Source: Kocuria rosea (GTDB taxonomy: Bacteria; Actinomycetota; Actinomycetes; Actinomycetales; Micrococcaceae). From it: a DNA stretch of 64,000 bases. The stretch's first letter is position 1. The number at the start of each line of letters is the position of its first letter. Location of the stretch: assembly GCF_023715525.1 (NCBI RefSeq), contig NZ_JAMBOG010000002.1, positions 124,001 to 188,000 on the forward strand, written 5' to 3'. Made by a program: the position numbers and the translations under genes. Positions 46,477 through 55,472 of this stretch are shown here, one piece after another. The notes beneath the pieces were generated by a model. That model made no database searches. It worked only from the letters and a program-made list of their open reading frames with translations, and had not been told where the DNA came from.

Positions 46477-47319
46477 TCAGCGGCCGTCCTCGGCGCCGCC
46501 CGTGTCGGTCTTGACGGTCTCGAACAGCGTAGCGTCGTCGAACGCCTCCTGGCCCGACCCCGGCTGGAGCCGGCGGAACTGCTCCAGCAGGCCGGGCACG
46601 GTCATCGACCTCTTCTGCTCGGCGTCGAGCTCGAAGAGGATCCGCCCCTCGTGCATCATGATGAGCCGGTTGCCCAGGCGCAGCGCCTGCTCCATGTTGT
46701 GCGTGACCATGACCGTGGTCAGGCGCTGCTCGGCGACGATCTCGGCCGTGAGGCGGGAGACGAGGTCCGCCCGCTGCGGGTCGAGCGCGGCGGTGTGCTC
46801 GTCGAGCAGCAGGATGCGCGGCTCGGAGAACGTGGCCATGAGCAGGGACAGCGCCTGGCGCTGGCCGCCCGAGAGCAGCCCCACCTTCGCGCCGAGCCGG
46901 TTCTCGAGGCCCAGCTCGAGGCTCGCGAGCTTCTCCCGGAACAGCTCCCGGCGGCCGCCGCTCAGCCCGGGGGCCAGCCCCCGGGACTTCCCGCGCTGCA
47001 GGGCGATCGCCATGTTCTGTTCGACCGTCATGGTCGGCGACGAGCCCTTCATGGGGTCCTGGAACACGCGGGAGAGGTACCGGGCGCGCTTGTGCTCGGG
47101 CAGCCGCGTGACGTCGTGGTCGTCGACCCGCACCGTGCCGGTGTCGGGGATGAGGGTCCCCGAGATGGTGTTGAGGATCGTCGACTTGCCGGCGCCGTTG
47201 GAGCCGATGACGGTGAGGAAGTCGCCCTCGCCGAGGGTCAGGGACACCCCCGCCAGGGCGCGGCGCTCGTTGACGGTCCCGGCGAAGAACGTCTTGTGCA
47301 CGTTGTCGATGGTGAGCAC
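46477..47319 (-). CDS. ABC importer ATP-binding protein
   Basis: A 280-residue ATPase of the importer. Walker A GSNGAGKST, Q-loop RVFQDPMKGSSP, signature LSGGQRQALSLLMA, Walker B ILLLDEHTAALDP (His following the Glu, where Pro is usual) and H-loop VMVTHNMEQA. The SSPTMTVEQNMAIAL stretch is characteristic of ATPases paired with PF04392-type binding proteins. GTG 47319 begins 4 nt after the permease stop. Confidence 0.9.
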   Translation of the reverse strand: MLTIDNVHKTFFAGTVNERRALAGVSLTLGEGDFLTVIGSNGAGKSTILNTISGTLIPDTGTVRVDDHDVTRLPEHKRARYLSRVFQDPMKGSSPTMTVEQNMAIALQRGKSRGLAPGLSGGRRELFREKLASLELGLENRLGAKVGLLSGGQRQALSLLMATFSEPRILLLDEHTAALDPQRADLVSRLTAEIVAEQRLTTVMVTHNMEQALRLGNRLIMMHEGRILFELDAEQKRSMTVPGLLEQFRRLQPGSGQEAFDDATLFETVKTDTGGAEDGR

Positions 47320-47322
47320 GGC

Positions 47323-48261
47323 TCAGGCACCTGCCTTCTCGGTCGCGGGGGTGTCGGTGAGCTCGTCGACGAGACGGGCGGCCTCGCTGGCCTGGTGCTT
47401 CTCCCGGCGGCGCCGGAAGAACTGCAGCTGCGGGACGACCAGCGCGAGGATCACCAGCACCGCGGAGATCAGCTTCATGTCGGAGGGGTTCAGCCCCGCC
47501 TGCAGGGCCACGGTGATGACCAGGCGGTAGACGATCGAGCCGAGGATCACGGCCAGCGTCGAGATGACCACCGTGCGGGAGCCGAACAAGCCCTGCCCGA
47601 GGATGACCGAGGCCAGCCCGACGACGATGAGCCCGATGCCCATGCCGATGTCGGCGAAGCCCTGGTACTGGGCCACGAGGGACCCGGCCAGGCCCACGAG
47701 CCCGTTGGACAGGCACAGGCCCAGCATCTTCTGGTGGTCGGTGTTCACCCCGAAGGAGCGGATCATGTCCGGGTTGTCGCCGGTGGCCTGCATGGCTAGA
47801 CCGGCGTCGGTGTAGAGGAACCAGTCGAGGAGGACCTTCACCACGGCCGCCCCGAGCAGGAACAGGCCGATGCCGAGCCAGGTGCCCTGCACCCCCGCCT
47901 CGGCGAGCGGGGTGAAGATGGTGTCCTCGCGCAGCAGGGACAGGTTGGCCTTCCCGTCCATGACGCGCAGGTTGATCGAGTACAGCGCGGTCATCGTGAG
48001 GATGCCGGCGAGCAGGCCGTTGATGTGGGCCTTCGTGTGCAGCAGGCCCGTGATCAGCCCGGCGAGCGCGCCGGTCACGAAGCCGGCGGCGGTGGCCAGC
48101 CACGGGCTGCCGCCGCCGAGGATGATCATCGCCGTGGTGGCGGCGCCCGTGGTGAAGGACTGGTCGACGGTGAGGTCGGGGAAGTCGAGCACCCGGAACG
48201 TGAGGTAGACGCCGAGGGCCATGACCGCGTAGAGCAGTCCGAGTTCGATTCCGGCTATCAC
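47323..48261 (-). CDS. ABC importer permease
   Basis: A 312-residue permease with eight or so transmembrane helices (IELGLLYAVMALGVYLTF, FPDLTVDQSFTTGAATTAMI, GIGLIVVGLASVILG). It belongs to the branched-chain-amino-acid/BMP-like permease family that partners with PF04392 binding proteins. The start at GTG 48261 is chosen from the family N-terminus. The SD is weak. The next gene (ATPase) follows at once. Confidence 0.88.
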   Translation of the reverse strand: MIAGIELGLLYAVMALGVYLTFRVLDFPDLTVDQSFTTGAATTAMIILGGGSPWLATAAGFVTGALAGLITGLLHTKAHINGLLAGILTMTALYSINLRVMDGKANLSLLREDTIFTPLAEAGVQGTWLGIGLFLLGAAVVKVLLDWFLYTDAGLAMQATGDNPDMIRSFGVNTDHQKMLGLCLSNGLVGLAGSLVAQYQGFADIGMGIGLIVVGLASVILGQGLFGSRTVVISTLAVILGSIVYRLVITVALQAGLNPSDMKLISAVLVILALVVPQLQFFRRRREKHQASEAARLVDELTDTPATEKAGA

Positions 48262-48327
48262 TTCTGGTGGATCCGTTCTGGTCGGTGGGCCGGGGTGCCG
48301 CCGCGCCGATCGGGCGGGCGGACCACG

Positions 48328-48369
48328 GTGGTGCGGGAGGCGGGCGGGCCGCCGTGGTGCGGGAGGCGG
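48328..48369 (-). repeat. Direct repeat between binding-protein and permease genes
   Basis: The 16-mer gtggtgcgggaggcgg occurs at 48328-48343 and 48354-48369, spaced 26 bp start to start, in the 145-bp intercistronic region. Confidence 0.7.
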
Positions 48370-48400
48370 CCGGTGCCCGGGGGTCGCCCGGGCACCGGCC
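48368..48400 (-). terminator. Intercistronic hairpin after the binding-protein gene
   Basis: A 14-bp perfect stem (GGCCGGTGCCCGGG and complement) with a 5-nt loop, 6 nt past the binding-protein stop. Such hairpins commonly keep binding-protein mRNA more abundant than permease mRNA. Confidence 0.65.
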
Positions 48401-48406
48401 ACCGGG

Positions 48407-49414
48407 CTACTCGATGACCCGGTCGGCGGAGTCGCGCAGCTCCTGGGGCACCTCGACGCCCATGCGCTCGGCGGCCTGCAGGTTGACGACCAGCTGCGTG
48501 TCCTCCTGGGACTCCACGGCCATGGTCGCGGGGTCCGCCCCCTCCTGGAGGATGCGCAGGGCCATCTCGCCGGTCTGGCGGCCGAGCTGCTCGTAGTCGA
48601 GGCCCCGGGTGATGAGCGCGCCGCGCTCCACGGAGTCGCCCTCGCCGGCGACGAGCGGGATCTGCTTCGTCTCCGCGGCGGAGATCACGGCCTCGAGGCC
48701 GGCGACGACCTTGTTGTCGGTCGGGACGTAGATCGCGTCGGTGTCGAAGGACTCGGCGGCCTGGGCGACCTCGGAGGTGCCGGTCACGGCCTTCTCGACG
48801 ACCTCGAGGCCCTCGGCCTCGGCGGCCTCCTTGGCGAGCTCGACCTGCACCTGCGAGTTGGTCTCGCCGGAGCTGTAGATGATGCCGACGGACTTCGCCT
48901 CGGGGTCGAGCTGCTTGATCAGCGCGATCTGCTCGGCGACCGGGTTCATGTCGGTGGTGCCCGTGAGGTTGCCGCCCGGGCTCTCCAGGGAGTCGACCAG
49001 GCCGGCGTCCACGGGGTCGGTGACGGCGGTGAACAGCACGGGCGTGTCCGTGACGGCCTGCGCCACGCCCTGCGCGGACGGGGTCGCGATGGCGAGGACC
49101 AGGTCGGCGCCGGAGGTTGCGAGGTTCGAGGCGATGCTCGTCGAGGTGCCCTGGTCGCCCGAGGCGTTCTGGTAGTCGAGCGTCAGGTTCTCCCCCTCGG
49201 TGTAGCCGCCCTCCTCGAGCGCGGCGAGGAAGCCCTCGCGCGCGGCGTCGAGCGAGGGGTGCTCGACGAACTGGCTGATCCCGACGGTGGCCTCCTCGAC
49301 CGCCGCCGCGGACTCCCCCGAGCCCGCGGAGCCGGAGGTGTCGGACCCGCCGCACCCGGTGAGGAGCAGGGCGGAGGACGCGAGCGCCGCCGTCAACGGG
49401 AACAGTCGCTTCAT
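48407..49414 (-). CDS. ABC importer substrate-binding lipoprotein (PF04392 type)
   Basis: A 335-residue secreted lipoprotein. The signal peptide ends at the lipobox LLTGC (Cys21), followed by a Ser/Gly-rich linker. The binding core has VGISQFVEHPSLDAAREGFL, AIATPSAQGVAQAV, VGIIYSSGETNSQVQVE, and YVPTDNKVVAGLEAV, typical of the TrpX-like ABC_sub_bind family. Related streptococcal proteins take up tryptophan. Here the ligand is unknown. ATG 49414 with SD AAAGGAA. First gene of a three-gene operon. Confidence 0.9.
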   Translation of the reverse strand: MKRLFPLTAALASSALLLTGCGGSDTSGSAGSGESAAAVEEATVGISQFVEHPSLDAAREGFLAALEEGGYTEGENLTLDYQNASGDQGTSTSIASNLATSGADLVLAIATPSAQGVAQAVTDTPVLFTAVTDPVDAGLVDSLESPGGNLTGTTDMNPVAEQIALIKQLDPEAKSVGIIYSSGETNSQVQVELAKEAAEAEGLEVVEKAVTGTSEVAQAAESFDTDAIYVPTDNKVVAGLEAVISAAETKQIPLVAGEGDSVERGALITRGLDYEQLGRQTGEMALRILQEGADPATMAVESQEDTQLVVNLQAAERMGVEVPQELRDSADRVIE

Positions 49415-49447
49415 GGTGGTTCCTTTCTCGAAGGGGTGGTGCCAGGA

Positions 49448-49453
49448 ATATTA
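49448..49453 (-). promoter_or_regulatory. -10 hexamer (TAATAT) for the ABC importer operon
   Basis: TAATAT on the minus strand, 33 nt before the binding-protein ATG, in the 194-bp divergent gap to hrpA. An 8-bp palindrome CCGATCGG lies just upstream at 49458-49465 and could be an operator. No T-box elements are present. Confidence 0.45.
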
Positions 49454-49593
49454 CCTGCCGATCGGTCGACAAATGAGACACAGCTCACATCCGCGGACGG
49501 ATCGGCCCCGGCGGGGTGCTTGCATCCTCCTCCGTCCAGGCGCGGGGGCCCGGAAGCGGGGCCGTGTCCGCCCGCGCTCCTCCCGGCCCCCGG

Positions 49594-49599
49594 TAGGAT
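49594..49599 (+). promoter_or_regulatory. -10 hexamer (TAGGAT) for hrpA
   Basis: TAGGAT ends 9 nt before the hrpA ATG, so the message would have almost no leader. Confidence 0.4.
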
Positions 49600-49608
49600 C
49601 GGGGGGAC

Positions 49609-52600
49609 ATGTCAGTATCGCTGAGCAGCCCCCGCGCCATCGTCTACCCCGAGAACCTCCCGGTCTCCGCGCGCCGGGAGGACATCATGCGCGCGATCGC
49701 CGACCACCAGGTCGTCGTGATCGCCGGTGAGACGGGGTCGGGCAAGACCACCCAGCTCCCCAAGATGTGCCTCGAGCTCGGCCTCGGGGAGCGGGGGCTG
49801 ATCGGGCACACCCAGCCGCGCCGGATCGCGGCCCGCTCGGTGGCCGAGCGGATCTCCTCCGAGCTCGGCGAGAAGATCGGCGGCACGGTCGGCTACCAGG
49901 TCCGCTTCACGTCCGAGGTCGGGGCGGACTCCCGGATCAAGCTGATGACCGACGGCATCCTGCTCGCGGAGATCCAGCACGACCGGCTGCTGCGCCGGTA
50001 CTCGACGATCATCATCGACGAGGCCCACGAGCGGTCCCTGAACATCGACTTCCTGCTGGGCTACCTCCGGCGGATCCTGCCGCAGCGCCCGGACCTGAAG
50101 CTGATCATCACCTCCGCCACGATCGACCCCGAGCGCTTCGCCCGCCACTTCGCGGGCCCCGGCGGCGACGGGGACGACGAGCCGCAGCCGGCGCCGGTCA
50201 TCGAGGTCTCCGGCCGCACCTACCCCGTGGAGATCCGCTGGCGGCCCCTGTCGGAGCCGCGCCCGGGGGACGGCGGCCCCGACGACGAGGACGCCGGTGA
50301 CGGGCTCGAGGACGAGGACCGCGACCCGATCGACGCCGTGTGCGACGCGGTGGAGGAGCTCTCCGCGGAGGCACCGGGCGACATCCTCATCTTCTTCGCG
50401 GGCGAGCGGGAGATCCGCGACGCCCAGGAGGCCCTGCAGGGCACCCTCAAGCGGGTCCGGGGCCTGGCCGACGCCGAGATCCTGCCCCTGTTCGGCCGGC
50501 TGTCCATGGCCGAGCAGCACCGGGTGTTCGCGCCGTCGGGCCGGCGGCGGATCGTGCTCGCCACCAACGTGGCCGAGACGTCCCTCACCGTGCCCGGCAT
50601 CAAGTACGTCATCGACCCCGGCACGGCCCGGATCTCCCGCTACTCCTCCCGCACCAAGGTCCAGCGCCTGCCCATCGAGCGGATCTCCCAGGCCTCGGCG
50701 AACCAGCGCTCGGGCCGGTGCGGGCGCGTGTCGGACGGCATCTGCATCCGGCTCTACTCGGAGGAGGACTACCTCTCCCGCCCGGAGTTCACCGACCCCG
50801 AGATCCTGCGCACCAACCTCGCGGCCGTGATCCTGCAGATGACCTCGGTCGGGGTCGTCCGCGAGCCCGGCGACATCGAGCGGTTCCCCTTCGTCGAGCC
50901 CCCCGAGTCGCGGGCCGTCAAGGACGGCGTCGCCCTGCTCCGGGAGCTGGGCGCCCTCGAGGACCCCGGGGGGGCCGGTCCGCGCCCCGGGCGGGGCGAC
51001 GACCCCGGGCGCAGCCCCCTCACCCCGGTCGGCCGGCAGCTCGCCCAGCTGCCCGTGGACCCGCGGCTGGGCCGGATGATCGTGGAGGCGGACAAGCGCG
51101 GCTGCGCCCGCGAGGTCATGGTCCTCGCGGCGGCGCTGACCGTCCAGGACCCCCGGGAGCGCCCGCTGGAGAAGCGCCAGCAGGCCGACGAGGCGCACAA
51201 GCGGTTCGTGGACGAGAACTCCGACTTCACCAGCTACCTGCTGCTGTGGCAGTACGTGCAGGAGCAGCAGGAGGAGCTGTCCTCCACCCGGTTCCGGAAG
51301 CTGTGCCAGCGCGAGTACCTGAACTTCCTGCGGATCCGCGAGTGGCAGGACCTCTACGCGCAGCTGCGCCAGATGGGCCAGCAGGTCGGCATCCGGGTGG
51401 GCAAGGGCCGGGAGGTGGACCCGGCCGGCAAGGAGCGGGAGATCCACGTCTCGCTGCTCGCCGGGCTGCTCAGCCACATCGGGCTCAAGGACGAGCGCAA
51501 GCGCGAGTACCAGGGGGCGCGGGGCTCCCGCTTCGCGATCTTCCCCGGCTCCAACCTGTTCAAGAAGTCCCCGGACTGGGTGATGTCCGCCGAGCTCGTG
51601 GAGACGTCCCGGCTGTGGGCGCGGGTCAACGCGGCCGTCGACCCGCTGTGGGCCGAGGAGCTCGCCCCGCATCTGGTCAAGCGCAGCGTCTCGGAGCCCC
51701 ACTGGTCCCGTGCGCAGGGCTCCGTGATGGCCTACGAGAAGGTCACGCTCTACGGCGTGCCCGTCGTGGCGCGGCGGCGGATCAACTTCTGGCGCGTGGA
51801 CCCCGCGCTGGCCCGGGAGCTGTTCATCCGCCACGCCCTCGTGGAGGGCGACTGGCAGACCCGCCACCACTTCTTCGCGCGCAACCGCAAGCGCCTGGCC
51901 GAGGTCGAGGAGCTCGAGAACCGGCTGCGCCGCAAGGACCTGCGGATCGACGACGAGACCCTCTTCGCGTTCTACGACGAGCGGATCCCGGCCTCCGTGG
52001 TCTCCGCCCGCCACTTCGACGCCTGGTGGAAGAAGGCCCGGCACCAGGACGAGCACCTGCTCGACCTCGACCCGGAGTCCCTCATCGCCGAGGACGCCCG
52101 CGACTACGACGAGTCGCTCTACCCCCGGCAGTGGGTCCGGCGCACCCGCGGCGGGGAGCTCGTGCTGGACCTCGACTACGAGTTCGCCCCGGGCGCCGAC
52201 CACGCCGACGGCGTGACCGTGCGCGTGCCGGTGCTGTTCCTCAACCAGCTCGACCCCGAGCAGTTCAAGTGGCAGATCCCCGGCTTCCGCACCGAGCTCG
52301 TGACGGCGCTGATCCGCTCCCTGCCCAAGGCGGTGCGCCGCCACTTCGTGCCCGCCCCGGACGTCGCCCGCCAGGCGGTCGGGATGCTGCAGGCCGACTT
52401 CGACCCGGCCGTCGACGCGCTCGAGCCGTCCCTGGAGCTCGTGCTGCGCCGGCTCAGGGGCCACGTGGTCCCGCCGGGGTCCTGGGACTGGGACGCGGTG
52501 CCCGCGCACCTGCGGATGCGCTTCCAGGTGCGCGACCGGCGCAACCGGGTGCTCGGGGAGGGCGAGGACCTCGAGCTGCTCAAGGCGGAGCTGCACGAGG

Positions 52601-53676
52601 AGATCCGCACGGCCCTCGCGGAGTCCCTCGGCGCGGTCCCCGGCGCCGGGACGCCCGGCGCCCCCGCCCCGGAGCCCGGGCGCGGTGGCCGCGGCCGCCG
52701 GCCGGTCCCCGCCCCGGAGGCCCCGGCCCGGCCGGCGCTCGAGCGCTCGGGCCTGACCGGGTGGCCGGACGAGGACCTCCCGCGGACCGTCGAGACCACG
52801 GTGGCGGGCCAGCTGATCACCGGCTACCCGGCGCTCGTCCCGGAGGCCCCCGCGCGGCCGGTCGGCCAGCAGGCCGGCAAGCAGCAGGGCCGGCGGGGGG
52901 CGGCGCCGTCGCCCACGGTGGCCGTGCGGATCCTGTCCTCGGCCGGGGAGCAGCGCGCCGCCCAGCGCCGCGGGGTGATCGCCCTGCTCCAGCTGCGCCT
53001 GCCCTCCCCGGAGCGGTACGTGCTCGAGCACCTGAACAACACGGAGAAGCTCGTCTTCACGCAGAACCCGCACGGGTCCGTGTCGGAGCTGATCGCGGAC
53101 TGCACGGTGGCCGCGATCGACAAGCTCGTGCCCGCGGAGCCGCCCTACACCCGGGCGGAGTTCGACCGGCTCTTCGACCACGTGCGGGCCGAGCTGATCG
53201 ACACCGTGTTCCAGGTGACGGCGCTCGTGGAGCAGGTGCTCTCCGGGGCGGCGAGGATCCGCAAGCGGCTCAAGCAGGCGTCCTCGCTCGCGGCCGTGAA
53301 CTCCCTCAACGACGTCAAGGCGCAGCTGGAGCACCTCGTGCACCCCGGCTTCGTGGCCGCGACCGGCTGGGAGCAGCTCCAGCACCTGCCCCGCTACGTG
53401 CGGGCCATGGAGATCCGGCTGGAGAAGCTGGCCGGGCACCTGCAGCGCGACACGGTGGGCATGCTGACGGTCCAGAAGCTCGAGGACGACTACGACGCCG
53501 CCCTCGACGCGCTGCCGCCCTCCGTGCCCGTCCCGGACGAGCTGCGCCGGGTGGGCTGGATGCTCGAGGAGCTGCGGGTCTCGCTGTTCGCCCAGGAGCT
53601 GGGCACGGCCCACACCGTCTCCGAGAAGCGGATCCGCAAGGCGCTCAAGGACGCCCTGGAGGCCGCCCGGGCCTGA
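49609..53676 (+). CDS. hrpA: ATP-dependent RNA helicase HrpA
   Basis: A 1355-residue DEAH-box helicase, full length for the family. Motif I is IAGETGSGKTTQLPKM, Ia is HTQPRRIAARSVAERI, II is IIIDEAHERSLNIDFLLGYL, III is ITSATIDPE and VI is QASANQRSGRCGRV. The helicase-associated domain and OB fold follow, then the long C-terminal DUF3418 region to the end. An acidic loop near residues 220-245 (GDGGPDDEDAGDGLEDEDRD) interrupts the motor. HrpA rescues stalled ribosomes in E. coli. ATG 49609. Confidence 0.95.
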   Translation: MSVSLSSPRAIVYPENLPVSARREDIMRAIADHQVVVIAGETGSGKTTQLPKMCLELGLGERGLIGHTQPRRIAARSVAERISSELGEKIGGTVGYQVRFTSEVGADSRIKLMTDGILLAEIQHDRLLRRYSTIIIDEAHERSLNIDFLLGYLRRILPQRPDLKLIITSATIDPERFARHFAGPGGDGDDEPQPAPVIEVSGRTYPVEIRWRPLSEPRPGDGGPDDEDAGDGLEDEDRDPIDAVCDAVEELSAEAPGDILIFFAGEREIRDAQEALQGTLKRVRGLADAEILPLFGRLSMAEQHRVFAPSGRRRIVLATNVAETSLTVPGIKYVIDPGTARISRYSSRTKVQRLPIERISQASANQRSGRCGRVSDGICIRLYSEEDYLSRPEFTDPEILRTNLAAVILQMTSVGVVREPGDIERFPFVEPPESRAVKDGVALLRELGALEDPGGAGPRPGRGDDPGRSPLTPVGRQLAQLPVDPRLGRMIVEADKRGCAREVMVLAAALTVQDPRERPLEKRQQADEAHKRFVDENSDFTSYLLLWQYVQEQQEELSSTRFRKLCQREYLNFLRIREWQDLYAQLRQMGQQVGIRVGKGREVDPAGKEREIHVSLLAGLLSHIGLKDERKREYQGARGSRFAIFPGSNLFKKSPDWVMSAELVETSRLWARVNAAVDPLWAEELAPHLVKRSVSEPHWSRAQGSVMAYEKVTLYGVPVVARRRINFWRVDPALARELFIRHALVEGDWQTRHHFFARNRKRLAEVEELENRLRRKDLRIDDETLFAFYDERIPASVVSARHFDAWWKKARHQDEHLLDLDPESLIAEDARDYDESLYPRQWVRRTRGGELVLDLDYEFAPGADHADGVTVRVPVLFLNQLDPEQFKWQIPGFRTELVTALIRSLPKAVRRHFVPAPDVARQAVGMLQADFDPAVDALEPSLELVLRRLRGHVVPPGSWDWDAVPAHLRMRFQVRDRRNRVLGEGEDLELLKAELHEEIRTALAESLGAVPGAGTPGAPAPEPGRGGRGRRPVPAPEAPARPALERSGLTGWPDEDLPRTVETTVAGQLITGYPALVPEAPARPVGQQAGKQQGRRGAAPSPTVAVRILSSAGEQRAAQRRGVIALLQLRLPSPERYVLEHLNNTEKLVFTQNPHGSVSELIADCTVAAIDKLVPAEPPYTRAEFDRLFDHVRAELIDTVFQVTALVEQVLSGAARIRKRLKQASSLAAVNSLNDVKAQLEHLVHPGFVAATGWEQLQHLPRYVRAMEIRLEKLAGHLQRDTVGMLTVQKLEDDYDAALDALPPSVPVPDELRRVGWMLEELRVSLFAQELGTAHTVSEKRIRKALKDALEAARA

Positions 53677-53705
53677 CGGGCCGGCCCCCGGGGGCCCCGG
53701 CGGGC

Positions 53706-54134
53706 TCAGCCCTGCGGGACGTGGGCCCCGTGCCCGGCGTCGGTGAGGGCCGCCCGGATCCGCTCGGCGGCCTCGTCCATCCAGGCCGGGTCCGGGTCCC
53801 GCAGGGCGTTGGCGAACTGGAACTGCTCGATCGAGTCGGCCGGCCACACGTGCACGTGGGTGTGCGGGACCTCGAAGCCCTGGATCATCTGGCCCACGCG
53901 CGCCGGGCGCCACACGGCGTCGACGGCCTTCCCGATCCGCTGGGCGACCAGCATGAGGTGGGCGGCGAGGTCCTCCGGCAGGTCGATCCAGTGGTCGTAC
54001 TCCTCGCGCGGGACCACGAGGGTGTGGCCCTGGGCGAGGGGGTCGATGGACAGGAACGCCACGGCGCGCTCGTCCCGCCACACGAAGCGGCCCGGGATCT
54101 CCCCCGCGATGATTCTCGTGAAGACGGTGCTCAT
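53706..54134 (-). CDS. HIT family nucleotide-binding protein
   Basis: A 142-residue HINT-type phosphoramidase/nucleotidyl hydrolase. It starts VFTRIIAGEIPGRFVWRDE, continues DPLAQGHTLVVPREEYDHW and has the His triad VPHTHVHVWP (HxHxHxx). The standard HIT fold. ATG 54134 with SD GAGGGAGC. It converges with hrpA (29 bp apart, containing a GGCCCCC/GGGGGCC palindrome). Natural substrate is unknown, as for most HINT proteins. Confidence 0.93.
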   Translation of the reverse strand: MSTVFTRIIAGEIPGRFVWRDERAVAFLSIDPLAQGHTLVVPREEYDHWIDLPEDLAAHLMLVAQRIGKAVDAVWRPARVGQMIQGFEVPHTHVHVWPADSIEQFQFANALRDPDPAWMDEAAERIRAALTDAGHGAHVPQG

Positions 54135-54149
54135 GGATGCTCCCTCTCT

Positions 54150-54211
54150 GGTGCCCGGTCTGTCTGGTGCTCGGGCGTCCGGTGCTCGGTCTGTCTGGTG
54201 GTCGGGCGGTC
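54150..54211 (-). repeat. 31-bp x2 degenerate tandem repeat upstream of the HIT gene
   Basis: Two consecutive 31-bp units beginning ggtgc(c/t)cggtctgtctggtg, with 27 of 31 positions identical, fill much of the 122-bp gap before the HIT gene. The first unit ends 15 bp before its start codon. Confidence 0.75.
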
Positions 54212-54256
54212 TGGTCCACCGGGCTCCTGCTGCGGGCGGGGCTGGCTCCGCGGGCG

Positions 54257-54910
54257 TCAGAGGGCCACGGCCTCCCGGGGGCGCAGGTGCCGGAACTCGG
54301 CCCCGTACTTCGCGGCGAACGCGGTGATCTGCTTCTCCAGGACGCCGTAGCCGTGCTCCGAGAGCAGGGCGTCGTGGATCTGGAAGACGCGCTGCGGGCG
54401 CACGGCGACGACGAAGTCGATCACCTCGGCCATCTTGTTCCACGGGGCGTGGATCGGCGCGAGCAGCACGGGGGCGGAGAGCCCGTGCGGGACCACCAGC
54501 GAGTCGCCCGGGTGGTAGACGGTCTCGTTGACCAGGTAGCCGATGTTGTCCACGGTGCGGATCAGCGAGTGGATCAGGGCGTGCTGGCCCCCGAAGGTGC
54601 GCACGGAAAACCCCTCGAGCTCGATCGCGCTCTCGGCCTCGGCGTCGTGGATCGCGAAGCCCTCCCCCAGCTCCTCCCGCAGCCCGGCCGCCACGGAGGC
54701 CGGGGCGTAGACCACGGTCCCCGGGTGCGCGCGCAGGTGGGCGTGCACCCGCTCGGGGTCGAGGTGGTCCGGGTGGACGTGGGTGACGAGCAGGTAGTCG
54801 GCGCCCTCCAGCGCCTCCCCCACCTCCGAGAACGTGCCCGGGTCGAGGACGAGGACCCGGCCCTCGTTCTCCAGCCGCACGCACGAGTGGGTGTACTTGG
54901 TCAGCTCCAT
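54257..54910 (-). CDS. MBL-fold metal-dependent hydrolase (UPF0173-like)
   Basis: A 217-residue metallo-beta-lactamase-fold protein. It opens MELTKYTHSCVRLENEGRVL, with metal ligands in LVTHVHPDHLDP, a later YHPGDSLVVP, and APIHAPWNK. This is the short UlaG/UPF0173 type whose substrates are often sugar phosphates or phospholipids, not determined here. ATG 54910 is 7 nt after TAGGCT (leaderless). Divergent from zur across 130 bp. Confidence 0.87.
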   Translation of the reverse strand: MELTKYTHSCVRLENEGRVLVLDPGTFSEVGEALEGADYLLVTHVHPDHLDPERVHAHLRAHPGTVVYAPASVAAGLREELGEGFAIHDAEAESAIELEGFSVRTFGGQHALIHSLIRTVDNIGYLVNETVYHPGDSLVVPHGLSAPVLLAPIHAPWNKMAEVIDFVVAVRPQRVFQIHDALLSEHGYGVLEKQITAFAAKYGAEFRHLRPREAVAL

Positions 54911-54917
54911 GGGGCTC

Positions 54918-54923
54918 AGCCTA
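54918..54923 (-). promoter_or_regulatory. -10 hexamer (TAGGCT) for the leaderless MBL hydrolase
   Basis: TAGGCT on the minus strand, 7 nt before the ATG at 54910. Confidence 0.5.
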
Positions 54924-55040
54924 GCCCGCGGCCCGGCCGGCCCCGCCTGCCGGGGCCGGCCGGGCCGGGGACGTGTCGGGCGCCGCCTTGTTAAGCTGGG
55001 AGCCCGTGCACCGGCGCGGGGCCCGAGGAGAGGACGAGGC

Positions 55041-55472
55041 GTGAGCGTGAGAACTTCCGGGCGCGGCCCGGGCGAGGTCCGCAACACCCGGCAGCGCCGC
55101 GCCGTGGCCGACGCCCTGGCGGGCCGGGAGGACTTCATCTCGACGCAGGAGCTGCACGCCCTGCTCCGGGACCGCGGCGAGTCCGTGTCCCTGGCGACCA
55201 CCTACCGGATCCTGCAGTCGATGTGCGAGCTCGGGGAGCTCGACGTCCTGCGCAGCGACGACGGCGAGGCGATCTACCGGCGCTGCGCCGCCGAGCACCA
55301 CCACCACCACCTCGTGTGCCGCCGCTGCGGGGCGACCGTGGAGCTGGAGGCCCCCGCTGTCGAGGAGTGGGCCGGGCGCACCGCCGCCGCCCACGGCTTC
55401 ACCCAGGTGGACCACACCGTCGAGATCACGGGCCTGTGCTCCGCGTGCGGCGTGCGGGCCGCCGGTGACTGA
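55041..55472 (+). CDS. zur: Zinc uptake regulator Zur (Fur family)
   Basis: A 143-residue metal-responsive repressor. Residues 8-80 form the winged helix (NTRQRRAVADALAGREDF, VSLATTYRILQSM). The metal-binding half has the His run EHHHHHLVCRRCG and a second CxxC at LCSACG, giving the structural Zn site (two CxxC motifs). The HHHHHLVCRxCG form, with znuABC 1 kb away and a Zur-type operator there, favours zinc over iron. GTG 55041 with SD AGGACGAG. TAAGCT at 54992 could be the -10. Confidence 0.9.
   Translation: MSVRTSGRGPGEVRNTRQRRAVADALAGREDFISTQELHALLRDRGESVSLATTYRILQSMCELGELDVLRSDDGEAIYRRCAAEHHHHHLVCRRCGATVELEAPAVEEWAGRTAAAHGFTQVDHTVEITGLCSACGVRAAGD

Noticed and set aside
49415-49608. T-box or tryptophan riboswitch before the ABC importer
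   Set aside because: The conserved T-box core and specifier hairpins are absent, and the leader after the -10 is only about 30 nt.
53683-53696. GGCCCCC/GGGGGCC palindrome as a terminator between hrpA and the HIT gene
   Set aside because: It has no loop and no T-run, and such GC palindromes are common by chance at this base composition.
49612-54219. A 1535-codon open frame antisense to hrpA and the HIT gene
   Set aside because: High GC removes stop codons from antisense frames. The translation is low-complexity and shows no motif, whereas the plus-strand hrpA has all helicase motifs.
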